Origin: Membranipora membranacea
Lineage: Eukaryota > Bryozoa > Gymnolaemata > Cheilostomatida > Membraniporidae
Length of the DNA: 64,000 nucleotides
Direction of reading: 5' to 3'
Assembly (NCBI GenBank): GCA_914767715.1
Contig: OU612065.1
Span: forward strand, 23,250,001-23,314,000
Part shown: positions 23,899-34,800 of the stretch, piece after piece
Numbering within the stretch: position 1 is the first letter of the stretch
Layout: each line of letters begins with the position of its first letter
The notes under the pieces: generated by a model
The model's database searches: none
The model's input: the letters and a program-made list of their open reading frames with translations, nothing else
What the model was told of the DNA's origin: nothing
Made by a program: the position numbers and the translations under genes

Positions 23899-25170
23899 CA
23901 TGATAACGGTGAAGGTGAGCGAGTTAGTCCATGTTGCTTTTTCTACCTTGTTATGGATGTAGTTTTCATGATGTTTCTATATTTATTTCCATTTCTCTTA
24001 GCTGTTTGTATTACTCCATTTCCAAGACTGTTCTGAAGATATAGTGTCATTAGGATGCCTAGCTATAATTATATGTATTGAATCAGGCTGATGCAATGTG
24101 GCGAAAGCTATTCAATAACTATTCCTAACTGAATTCAATGCTGAACGCAATGAGGAAGTTATTGCTCAAAGTAGCTCAAAATCTTAATCAAATGTAAAGC
24201 TATTGCTGGCCATTGCTGATTGCACCTGGCTTGTTTGAAAATTGTATGAGCCAAGGATTAGTCTTCTGTCACATGGCCTATTGCACCACTTTAGGAGGAG
24301 AACTGGAATTCAGAGAACATTATAATAAATTACAATTGGTACTCGTGCTTTATAAACAGTAAAGTATGATTGTTCTTAGCTGTCTTCTAATGCTTTGTGG
24401 ACCATAAGAGTAGGCAAACAAACATGTATACATATAGTTTTTGCTTAGGATACTTGGGAACTTAGTATTGAGTGCGGCATACTGCTGTAATTCCAAGCTA
24501 ATTTGGTGACTTGCCACTAGTTTCAGGTCGAATCAGTTGTCGGCAATACATACACCATCGTTACCTTCATGCTTGTGCATATGAGTTTTTACATCTAAAA
24601 AAGGCCCAACTTGTCCGGGTCAAATTGATGAAATGAAACTTAAATCCAGGATAGACAAACGCTGCCAAAATACCTGTATGGATTTTCGTATGCCTTTCTC
24701 TGCTCATTCGAAAAAATTTGGAAACCCAAATTCATCAAGAGGTTGCTCTAATTATAAACGGTTCCTATACAATGATACCGGAGAGTTCCATCAAGTCGGT
24801 TTGGGAATAAGTATTTACAGACTGACTAGGAAACAGGTTTTTATAAGTTTTTTTTACAGAAATGTTGAATTAAGTCTGTATTTAAAAAAGTGTTTGAGTG
24901 TCAAGAAATGGGGACATATAGCCTTGTCACGCGATGACCGGTTTTGGGTTTCTTGGTTTGTTTCGGTTACCTCAAAAACAAAAAAAGAAGCTGCGTAACA
25001 AGGCTAGGGGTCATATAGGAGGTAGTAAGTGATTTGAAGCGCAAGTGAACGTGACAAGATTGGGATTTTTTAAACTGCTGTCTAAATAAGTACAGTACAA
25101 TAGCAGCTGATGATTAAGCTCATCTTGGATGCACCAATGTTATCAGCAGAATGAACCTAGACCAAGTATG

Positions 25171-25266
25171 GTCCATTTGCCTGCATTCGGAGTTGCCCCC
25201 CCCTCCACTTGTCACAAGGCGTGATCTGCAGAAGGGGAGCATCTGGAATACAGGCAAAGTGGATAA
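25171..25266. repeat. Foldback element, family B copy 2
   Basis: It begins GTCCATTTGCCTGCATTC and ends GAATACAGGCAAAGTGGATAA; the ends are inverted repeats with few mismatches. The interior starts GGAGTTGCCCCCCC. The copy at 48629-48734 shares both arms and the first interior bases. Confidence 0.65.
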
Positions 25267-26083
25267 ACAGCCAGTTAGTTAGTTATCTATTTTATTTTAT
25301 CTTTAGACAAAATAAAAACAACTACGCCTCTTTTTGCAGGCAAAATGTATGTACAATTATGTTTCAAATGATATAGTCTGAAGGTTAGTTAGGTACTTTG
25401 TGGATATATAGGGAAAGTGGAAAACTTCGTTTTAATTCGAACTTGATAAAACAACTTGGATTTGAGGCTAAACACAAAAATGAAAAATCCCAAGTTTGAT
25501 GTGATAATAAAAATTAAATCAAATGTGTCTATGAATTTTATGCTATGGGTAACATATTGAAAGGCAGGTTATGATGTGGCACTTTGAACTGAACTGAAAA
25601 GGAAAGAAAAACAAGCAACAGGTCTGCATATGGATATGAATATATTAGTGTTGAGCAAGATATGACTCAAAATTATATATATGTACAAAAAGGAAACAAA
25701 ACAAATGGCGATTTGATATTTATGGATTGTAATGAATCACGTTTGGTAGGAAGCATATCAAGTTGAACATGTTGATGTTAAAATATGAAACGCTTTGGTT
25801 TTACGATAAAATAAAAAATTGAAAAGAGAATATTTGCATCTAGGGTTTCGAAAGTAGCTGCGACTCTCCGTATGCTTGGTTCTCTGTTTATACATCATCT
25901 ATCTCTGTTTACAATCTGTTCTGGTGTTGTCCGCTGAGTGGGACCATCATGGTCCCCGTACCCTCACCCAGCAGTATGGCCTACTCTACCTCTTAGGGTG
26001 ACCTGACCAGTGACTGTATTCTGGATGGAGGGGTCTTGCTCCATTAGTTAGGTAGGTTGCTTGACTTCGTTTTTGCTGTGGAT

Positions 26084-26340
26084 TTACCGACAAAATCTCC
26101 CACTCTGTTCAATGTAAGAGATGAGAGACATGTGGTCCGCTTGGTCTAGATCAATGTTGTCTCTTAGACATATGTAATTTTGGCATTTGTTTAAGAAGTG
26201 GAAGACAGTTTCATCCTCCATGAGGCATGAGCAAGTTGGTGTGTATGTCTGCCTCACTTCATATAGGAAGGCTCGAAGTTTTGTTTGACCTGTCATGAGG
26301 CTGCATAGCTGTCCAGCCAAGGTAAACTGTTCTAGTAGTA
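26084..26340 (-). mobile_element. Non-LTR retrotransposon C-terminal remnant
   Basis: The minus strand encodes LAGQLCSLMTGQTKLRAF, then TYTPTCSCLMEDETVFHFL and NKCQNYICLRDN before a stop. The TGQTKLRAF then CSC, ETVFHFL and C-x-x-Y-x-x-x-R order is the trailing cysteine/histidine motif found after the reverse transcriptase of Jockey/I-type non-LTR elements. No upstream RT or endonuclease is present, so it is a dead, 5'-truncated piece. It lies just downstream of UBE2M-like copy 2. Confidence 0.6.
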
Positions 26341-26498
26341 GGAAGCTAACTATTTAAGGTTTAATACCCACTAATTCGTGTAGATTTTTCATCTCATTTA
26401 AGTAGCTTGGTAGTTATATTGAAATAAAGATGAAGAGAAATTATAAAATGAATTATTATAAACAGCTGAATGCTGAATCAAATGCACTTATATTTTAA

Positions 26499-28352
26499 TT
26501 ACCTCAGTAAAGTTCTGAAAATCAAGTTAATGAGGATGAGACATTGAAAATTCTGATTACTCGGCAAGTCTTCTAGAGGCATCCTAATTGTCTTTGTATG
26601 CTGCTCCTTGTAAATGTCTAAACTGTCAACTTTTGATACAACACCAATATCATCATTCTGGGCTGTGTTGTCAAGGCGAGCGTTTCTGTGTATGATGACA
26701 CTTCGACTGCAGCTGTCGGGAACTTCACTTCCTGTCCTATTGTCTGTTTTGTCAGAACTTTTTTGGGAGTTATCTTTCCCATCTACGCACAAGACTATTT
26801 TAGTAGTCTTCGAGACGTGCGACTGTTCATAGCGCCCAGCTTTTGAAATCAAGTTTTGGATATCATTTGCGTCTTGCTTGTCGTCTTTGGTATCCGTAAG
26901 AACAGTACTTATTGTCTCATCTTGCGCATCAGTGTGTACGCCCGTTGTTTCCTCTTCTTTGATGCCAGAATCAGTAGATAAGCTAGCAAGTTCTGCCTCA
27001 TCGATTTCATTTTCCTGACTTGGTTGTTCAACTTCATCAACTTCAACAACATCCTCCTGAAATAAATAGGATGTTTTTGCATCATTACTTTGTAAGCTTA
27101 AATTATTTTGAGGTATATTTAATGATGGAGCGATTTTCTACAATAAAAGTACATGTATGATTATAACCACTATAATAGCAGCTAAACAAACAACATCATA
27201 TTTGTTTGATGCTTATATCTCAATTTTTTTATGAGTACTTACTGTGGCCTTTTTGGGAATCTGTCCCTTGTAGATAGCAGAAAATTCTGGAAAGGGTATC
27301 CAATCACTAATATCAAAGAGATAAGTCGATCCTCCATACTTGGTCTCGTCCACAGCCTCCTGTAGCTCATCCATATCAGAGAATGCTACCGCAGGGTTTA
27401 CAGCATCATCGAGCTCGGGTTCATAGAATAGGAATAGTACTCCCTGTATCACCAAATCTATAGATCTGTAGCTATCTAAAAAATCAACAAAGCGAGGTAA
27501 GTTACACATTTTACAAGCAAAGACCTTTCAGCCTCTTTGTACTGCAAGATAACCACTTGATAGTAGCCTTATCATCTGCCTAAAACGGGGCTGGCTGATT
27601 GAGATAAGGCTACTGGTTGGCAAAATGTGATTGGAGAATTGTGATTGGCAAAGCATAGCATTGACAGAATGTACACTTGCGAAATGTAGCGGATCAAGGC
27701 TACTTACTAGGCATGAGATTCAAATCAAAGTGTATGTTTTCATGTGTGTAAATACATGTATGAGCAAGTGAGAAGAGGGATTTGATGATTTTTGGTCTAC
27801 GTAATCAACTCACCATCGTAGGTACCCCATTCTGAGAGAACGTTCAGACAGACATTAGGGTTATAGACATCATAATCAATATTGGGGTGGACTATGCGAG
27901 ACACGGCTACCACAACTGGCCCACGATCCGGATAGTTTCTCAGACTCATCGTAAATTCTATCTCGCAGTCCTTGTAGACCCCTGAAAAATACCAAGGGAA
28001 CAAGCTAGATAGTTTGATTCCTCAAATTCCTGTCTTCTATTGAACCTAACACATTTATCTAGTTCAACCTTGTATTGTATTGTCAAAGTTTCATGATACA
28101 TAATATAACACATATCATATCATATCATATATATATGCAGGTTTACACAGTTTGATAAAAACCCATGTAGGCGAAAACTGAAGATAAATGTTTGAATTGT
28201 GACGTACCATCATTTGGACTGATGAGAAAGTCAAGACCACAATCATCCTCGCTTTCGAAATCAAATGTAGATTCTTTCAGCTTAACCTGTCCATCAAATT
28301 GGCTCTTGAGGTTTTTCATCAGGGTAGCCACCTCCCTGTAAATCCTCGGCAT
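26499..28352 (-). CDS. UBE2M-like (NEDD8-E2-like) conjugating enzyme, copy 2 with long tail
   Basis: Coding exons in transcript order: 28352-28208, 27981-27814, 27475-27243, 27056-26499. They give 1104 nt, 367 residues. Exon structure and phases are identical to copy 1. The UBC domain shows MPRIYREVATLMKNLKSQ, LISPNDGVYKDCEIEFTMSL, HPN (80-82), Cys93 in NVCLNVL, then SIDLVIQGVLFLFYEPEL. Copy 2 differs by a last exon encoding about 185 residues: an acidic Glu/Asp-rich part (EDVVEVDEVEQPSQEN), then a Ser/Thr-rich tail ending in hydrophobic CLILINLIFRTLLR. That end could be an amphipathic or membrane-associating segment. It belongs with copy 1 to a local E2 pair. Substrate and E1 partners are unknown. 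The identification follows the UBE2M-like strand and HPN/Cys motifs. Confidence 0.8.
28105..28137. repeat. CATAT microsatellite
   Basis: About five tandem CATAT units run into an AT run, inside the first coding intron of UBE2M-like copy 2. The corresponding intron of copy 1 has a short AT run at 22730-22740. Confidence 0.5.
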
Positions 28353-28722
28353 GTCTGTGCACCTGCAAATAAAGTTAACCAAATTCAATCATCAGGCATC
28401 CAAAACGAAACCTACAGTGGCGCAAAGATTTTCGAATAATATCATGTTTTGCTATGCTATAGATGCTATATGTAACATGAAACATGGTAACTGAAACACA
28501 ATTCAGTATGCTTTGCTATTCAGACAAGACTTGTTGGTCACACCTCGCACTATAAATGTTTTCTGTAAAGAATAGGTAGATAAAGTATGATCCGATCTGC
28601 ATGTTTTGGAGTTGCGCCCCCCACCCTTTAGTCTTCCAGTAAAAATAGGAGTGACAACTTAGATCTAACTTGATCTGAGGAATAGGACTGGTGTAGCACA
28701 ATATTTCTTTAAAAATGCTTAC

Positions 28723-28815
28723 CCCATCGTGGCTCTGGTGTGCTAACAGTGTTCTGATAAAATATGTGTTTGTTCCAACTCGCACTATGCAAGCTACTGC
28801 TGATGAGGATGCCAT
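28723..28815 (-). other. Conserved 5' exon of UBE2M-like copy 2 (leader or uORF)
   Basis: An ATG at 28815 opens 31 codons (MASSSAVACIVRVG onwards) ending at GGG|GTAAGC. It matches the copy 1 exon at 23898-23809 in start, donor and several residues. It is out of frame with the E2 ORF when spliced directly. Confidence 0.45.
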
Positions 28816-31800
28816 ATTGCTATCGTTGAAGGCGGACGAGTTAGTCCATGTTGCTTCTTTCTACCTTGTCATGGTTGCAGTTTTCAAACTTTTCTAACCT
28901 GTCCGCTTTTCTTAGCTGTCTGTATTAATCCATTTCAAAGTTTATTCTAAAGATAGAGTTGTTAGGATGCCAATTTATATATGTATTGAATCAGGCTGAT
29001 GCAATGTGGCGAAAGCTATTGAAACACTATACTAAGCTACACTTACACTTACTAAATACAAGGCTCGTAGTAACTCATGTAGCTCGAAATCTCTCTCAAT
29101 AGTAAAACCTTTGATTCTTTCAGCCTGGCTTGCCTGACTAATTTTGTGATATGCATGAGCTGAGTGTAAATTATTAATCAATACTATATAGCATTGATAA
29201 ATAAATTAGCCTTGGCTCATTGGTCTTCAGTCACATGGCCTATTGCACCACTACTGGGAATTCCAATGACCAAAATTCCATGAATTGATGTTGTATTACT
29301 GATAAATTGCTAACAAGATAAAGATGAAGACAAGTGGTGCAATAATGAATATGATTCCACATAGCCACTTTTGAACTCTACATGATTCACGAGAACACAT
29401 GAAAAACCATTCGTTGGTTTGGTTTGGGTGTAATCAGTAATCAACACAGCCTGCTGTTGCAATTCTAAGCTATACCTCTGTGCCTCAACTGTTCGGATCA
29501 GTTGAAGGTGGTTACTACATCACCATAACCGTGACTGACGCGTAACATGCATAGCTGTGCAGAGTAGACTTGTCAAGTGGCTACAAAACATAGATGTAGG
29601 CCCAACTTGTCCTGGTCAAAATAAACTACAATCCGGCTAATAAAATGTATAGCCGGGATACAGCTACCGCCACATACCTGTATGACTTCTTCATTGTGGT
29701 ACCTTCGCACAAACCGATCATATTTTACCATTCACAGTAAGCAATTGATAGCACCGGGTTGTGCTAATAAAGAGACATGCTAGGCTTGATGAGTTTGCAG
29801 CGTCTACAGCTATGTTGTTTAGCACGTCAAGCATACGTGGATGATCTTAGTTCATTGGATCTTCCACGGTTCCAGCTGATCAACATAAATGAAAACAATA
29901 TGTTAGTATAAGGGTGTTTTAAAGAAGTGTAGTATGTTAAAGATTTTGTCATGACTTGCGAGAGAATGCTTCTTTTTTAGTTTGACAAATAGGTTAGTAG
30001 TGGCTCAACCTTCAACTCCCGGTGGTAATATCTCCCCCACACATCACATTAACTAAAGGAGATTGAGATGTAAACACACAATTCACGTAACGTGTTCAAA
30101 CAAATAATACTACTGCCTGCTTACTGTTGGTGAGCAGAATTCTGTCCGTGACAGCGCATCTGTGTGGTTGCACTTGAAGCTCATGCAGAGGCAGAAAAGA
30201 TCAAATCATGAAACTCCAAGTTATCTTCTCTTTGTGACAATTGATCGCAACTCTTAAACTTCATCACATTCAGATAACATTCAGATTGTATTAACTCTTT
30301 GGTGGCGCTCAATCATTTTTTAATAACGGTCGATGGTGCTGTAATTGCGTCAGCACACTTGCTGTTCACTGTCATGCACTCAGTACCATGGGATCTGTAT
30401 GTGGGATCAAGTGCCATTTGGGGAGGATTTCTGGAGAGAATATTCGAGCGCCCCACGGTCCGTGTGTTCCTTTTCCTGCTTATACTTGTTCATGTGAAAC
30501 TATGTGCGAATTCTATCTGTGCCTGGGTGTTGACTTGAGAAACTGTTTCTCTAGTACTATCTGGGTTAACTGTGTACATCTTCATGCCTTGACATTACTA
30601 TATGGAGTTATCTCACTCTTCATACGTTGGCAAGCAACTTCAAAGCTTGAAATATTTAGAATACATCGGTTCGGCAAAATATTGCCTTGCTAAACTTGTG
30701 GTGAATTGGAACAAGATTGGGCTTATGTTTTGTTTTGGGCCACCGTCACTGTCTTAGTCACAATATCTAAAACTTATAGATGCATGTATAATTATCTGCC
30801 AGACTTGTCATAATTTTGATGCCTTGACCAATGTCAGAGTTATGACCAGGAAATATCAATCGTAGATGCATAGGTGTGATAATTGATAGCATAATGATGA
30901 GTAATTTGCATGCAAATTATAGCACCTTTTTATCAGACATACAGCAGCAATGACAATCACTAAACAGTAACATTTTGTTGTACAGGATGTCCCTATGAAT
31001 TGGAAATGTAAATATCCCACCATATCAACTAGTCACATTTGTCTAATCATATTGCATCATTGGCGGAATGTCAAAAAATCTGTCTATCTTGTCATCACAA
31101 TTATTATCAGTGGCGCATTATTAACTTAACCATCGTGATAGTTGAGTCAGCTCTCAGCACATCGGGCAAAGATAAGGTGGCAAACGAAACTGCAGTAACC
31201 ATCTCTTTTTCCGAGCACTGTTGTCAGTTGTCACCTTGATAAATGACACGGTGTACCAAATTTGTGTGAAGCAAAGGTTAAGAAGGTAACCAATGTCCCA
31301 TACTATCTTTTTGCCGTATTTATAAAAAAATTGGAAATATTTTCGTAGAGTATAATGGGTGGACTTCCACAATTGTTATGGTTGTAATATTGTGTTGCAA
31401 TGTCACCAGCGGCGTAGCAATTCTAATCCTACCGCTTTGATTAAGTGCGCCTTGTCTCTGTCGAGCTTACTGTCCCACAGAACAAGTGGGATTATGTAGG
31501 TATTTGTAAGAAAAGACGTAGGCTTTGCAAAAAGGATTAGAAACCAAATTAATACCCAGTTTTTATACGTTAATCCCATTGTTAGAAGTTAAATTATTTT
31601 TCAATAATTAGTATCGGTTATGAAATATGTCTTTGTGTGATTCATCATTATACATTGTCTACCTTGGAGGATTTTTTGTGGTTTGTTTTCTCCCTGCATT
31701 CTTCCTGTGCCAGCTAAATCCTAAGCTGGAAATTTTCCTTAGGAGGATGTAGGACGATGACAATCGATGATAAAAGTGTGACTGAAATGACAAAGTCGGA

Positions 31801-34800
31801 TACTAAATCATCATCTCTAAAATTACATGACATTGCTTGGTTAGGGGATGTAATTATGGCTAGGATTTTCTCATTTAGACTGAATTTTTATTGCTTTATT
31901 GTGGTCAAAAGACATGACAGGAATATTGAACACCTAAATGAATAAGGGGTTGATTGGTTTAACTTGAGAGATTAAAGCCATTTGGTGGTTTTTAAACCTC
32001 CACCACTCATCGCTCTGCCAAAATAGCACTTTCCAGCTCCTCGTAAATCGCACTTAACCTGCTCTGCTAAGCTGATTAGCTCCGATGACATAACAATGCT
32101 ATTGTTGCCTGAAAATAAGTCATTTATGTTCTACTCTTTATAAGGGCCTAATTATCCTAGAATGAATGCTCCGCTTTTTTACTCTGGCCATTACTCAAAC
32201 CATTATTAATGATACACCTGGGTGTTCATTGCGCTTTGTTGTAATATGCCGTCTGGTCGACATCGACCTAGCGTCTATGTGTGTTTTCTTCATCACCTAA
32301 TTTGCTTGAAAAGGTGGAGAATGTCAACTGGCCTGTCATGCCAAAGTCAGCCCATTGTGTAAACCTTACAAAGACAGCTCTAAGAATTCTAGGTGTTTAT
32401 GGTAGCAGCGACTGGGCTGCGGGTATACTGCATACACAAATGTGATAAATATCATATTGCAACAGAAAATAAACAGTGGTTAAGTGTGTCAACAGGCTTA
32501 GTAGCGCTGAAGAAACCAGGCGAATATTAGCGATTAATAGGTGAGACACTTAGAACTCATGTCATAACCAACATGTCACACTTAATATAAGGACTCCTAT
32601 TCAACGGCAAAATAATAAGACCTTTTTATTTAGCAGTCAGTTTACAGATTAAGTGTCTTGTTATATCGATTATAATTAGCAGTCTTCATTAACAAAATTT
32701 GTGACTTTATCTTTGACTACGGCTTCATATCAGCCTGCAAAACATAGAGTTACGGTCCTTGGCTCGAAGTGTCATACTCTTGTCTTAATCATCGTGTCTT
32801 TATACAAGAGACATAGTCTGTGAGGGATGATGTGCTAAGGCTAGGAAAGGCGAGGCCGATCTAAGATGCCGTAGTTATAAGTAGCTTGTTGTGAGTAGTG
32901 TTTGCTTATGTGACTCTGCCGGCCACTTGTGACAAGATTAAGATGTCCTCAAAACTTCATGTGATCATCAACACTTGAGAAAATACCGCCGCTGATCCCA
33001 CAAGCATAGCCAATATCTACTGTCCCTTGCATTGTCGCTGCGACGAAAAAATGGAATGATAATATTGATTTGTCTCTTGTACTCCAGCAGTACAGTATTA
33101 GGTCGGGGACAGTGTTTCACATTTTTCCGATTGTCGTTAGCTTTCAATGTAAAATGTTTGTTTCTTTCTTCCAGTACACAATGTGTTAAAGTATGTCATC
33201 ATTAGACGGCACTCAAAATACCACCGACAACCTTACCACTTAGAGTTGAAATGTGCCCTCGTTGGAGAAGAGAGAGAGTCTGCTTATTTGTTCAGCGGTC
33301 TGGAGGGGGTTCTTGTTCACAGGGACTAAACCCAAGAATCAGTGCAAAGATATTGAAAAGTTCTCAGATTTTTCTGTTCCAGCTATGAATACAATGTTAT
33401 TGTCATCCAATTCTTATTATAATTCTGTGCTTATTAATACAAACACCAACAGACATTATTATGTGTAAATCACAAGAAAAATCTATAATGTCATTTAATC
33501 CAATACAAAATGTATTTTGTCATTGTCACAAAACTGCATGGAGAGTCAATAAATTGTGTTTTATTGTCTTTTTGTTGCTTTTGTCACCTTACCGCCCTGA
33601 ATCAAATGGTGCTGAATTGATTTGCTCTGTTTGTCCTAGATATTGTGTTAGCTGTTATAGCCAAGGACACAGTTCCAATCATACAATGTGATATTCAGGG
33701 ATATAATCTGTCAACTATCGCATTGTAATTTTAGTTGCGCTCGTCGAGAAGAATTTAGGCAAATATAGCTGTCATAACGCATGACAACATTTTAATTTGA
33801 ACATAAAAAACCGGCTGATTCAGAAACATAGCATATCCTGTGACAAACAAGTGAAAAACATGTCATTACATCTAGTTTCAATTCCTGTATCCCATATGGC
33901 TTGCCTCTTAATTTGCCTGATGCTTATTTTACTGCCACCTGGCGATTCGACCTTGGAAGATCATCTGAAAAAAGTTTCATTTTTATTTAGCTTCTCAAAA
34001 CTCCAACCTACCCTGTATAGCCTCAAATAATTTACATGGGATCCTTGTTGACATTAGTTGCAATGATTAGCTTGCGATTAGAGGGCTCAGAAGAAAAGAG
34101 CTTATTGTTGTCATTAGGAAATCTGAGAAATTTAATGGGTAAAAAACATGGTGATCACCTAATTTTTATCACAATATCTCACCAGCAGTTATTTGTGCTA
34201 TGTCTGTGTGGAGTTGTGAGCAAGACTCACTTCCGCCCGGCTATTGCTGCTGCAACTGTAGTTATCTACTGCTGTAAGCGTGACCAGTTTTATGTTATTC
34301 CCTTCTTGTGCCTTGTTCATTATTTTGGTAAAAGTGACATTTTAAAGTGTTAGTGTGATCCAATTAAGTGAAGCCGTGTAGTTGATTTTGTGGTCGTGCT
34401 TTTATCCTAGTGTGACAAATGTCACCATGCGGTACATTTCCTTTACAAGTGTCGAAGAAGAAACAACTGTTTTAATCTTGTCAACAGCAGTCAAGAATGA
34501 TAAAACAAAGACACCAGTTACTGCGCTGTGGTTACCAGCGGTAATTGGAAGCATATTTGGGTACTGGGTGACTTTTTGTCCCCTGTCCGATTTAGCTCAT
34601 GTATTTTGATTGTCGTTATTGTTTTGGTTGATGATAAAGGCTGATCACATCATATATAGGTCTATATGAGCTAAGTGTTTGTTGGGTTTGATAGAAGTTC
34701 GCTTTTAATCACAAACACATGGGTGACATTCAGAGCTTTGTTGCATGATGCATCAGAGAAGGTCTTTGTTCCTCACAAACAACAGCGCTGCCGCTGCCGT

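Larger units (their letters stand above)
21519..24690 (-). repeat. Tandem duplication unit, copy 1
   Basis: The E2-like gene plus its 5' flank is repeated at 26499-29690. Beyond the exons, non-coding landmarks are shared: GCTGATGCAATGTGGCGAAA (about 24089 and 28996), CATGGCCTATTGCACCACT (about 24273 and 29234) and AGGCCCAACTTGTCC (about 24602 and 29608). Similarity fades after about 24.69 kb. Boundaries are approximate. Confidence 0.75.
23902..26498. other. Spacer between the two E2-like genes
   Basis: The first 0.8 kb is the 5' flank of copy 1 and is shared with the flank of copy 2. The rest holds foldback family B (25171-25266) and a LINE remnant (26084-26340). A 121-codon plus-strand ORF at 24633-24998 matches nothing I recognise and straddles the duplication edge; I do not call it a gene. 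No other structure was seen. Confidence 0.5.
26499..29690 (-). repeat. Tandem duplication unit, copy 2
   Basis: This is the counterpart of 21519-24690. It includes the E2-like gene, its leader exon and about 0.9 kb of upstream sequence. Introns have diverged, but exon phases and several flanking 15-20 bp blocks are conserved, which points to an old but clearly local duplication. Confidence 0.75.

Noticed and set aside
24633-24998. 121-codon plus-strand ORF between the E2-like genes
   Set aside because: No family motif, no splice context, unusual composition, and it straddles the end of the duplicated block. It is most likely chance in AT-rich DNA.
28105-28137. CRISPR-like or structured direct repeats
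   Set aside because: It is a plain CATAT microsatellite in a eukaryotic intron; no spacers or prokaryotic features exist in the window.
33797-34353. Two adjacent plus-strand ORFs with hydrophobic stretches in the desert
   Set aside because: Hydrophobic runs are common in translated AT-rich DNA; there is no splice logic, conserved motif or start context.
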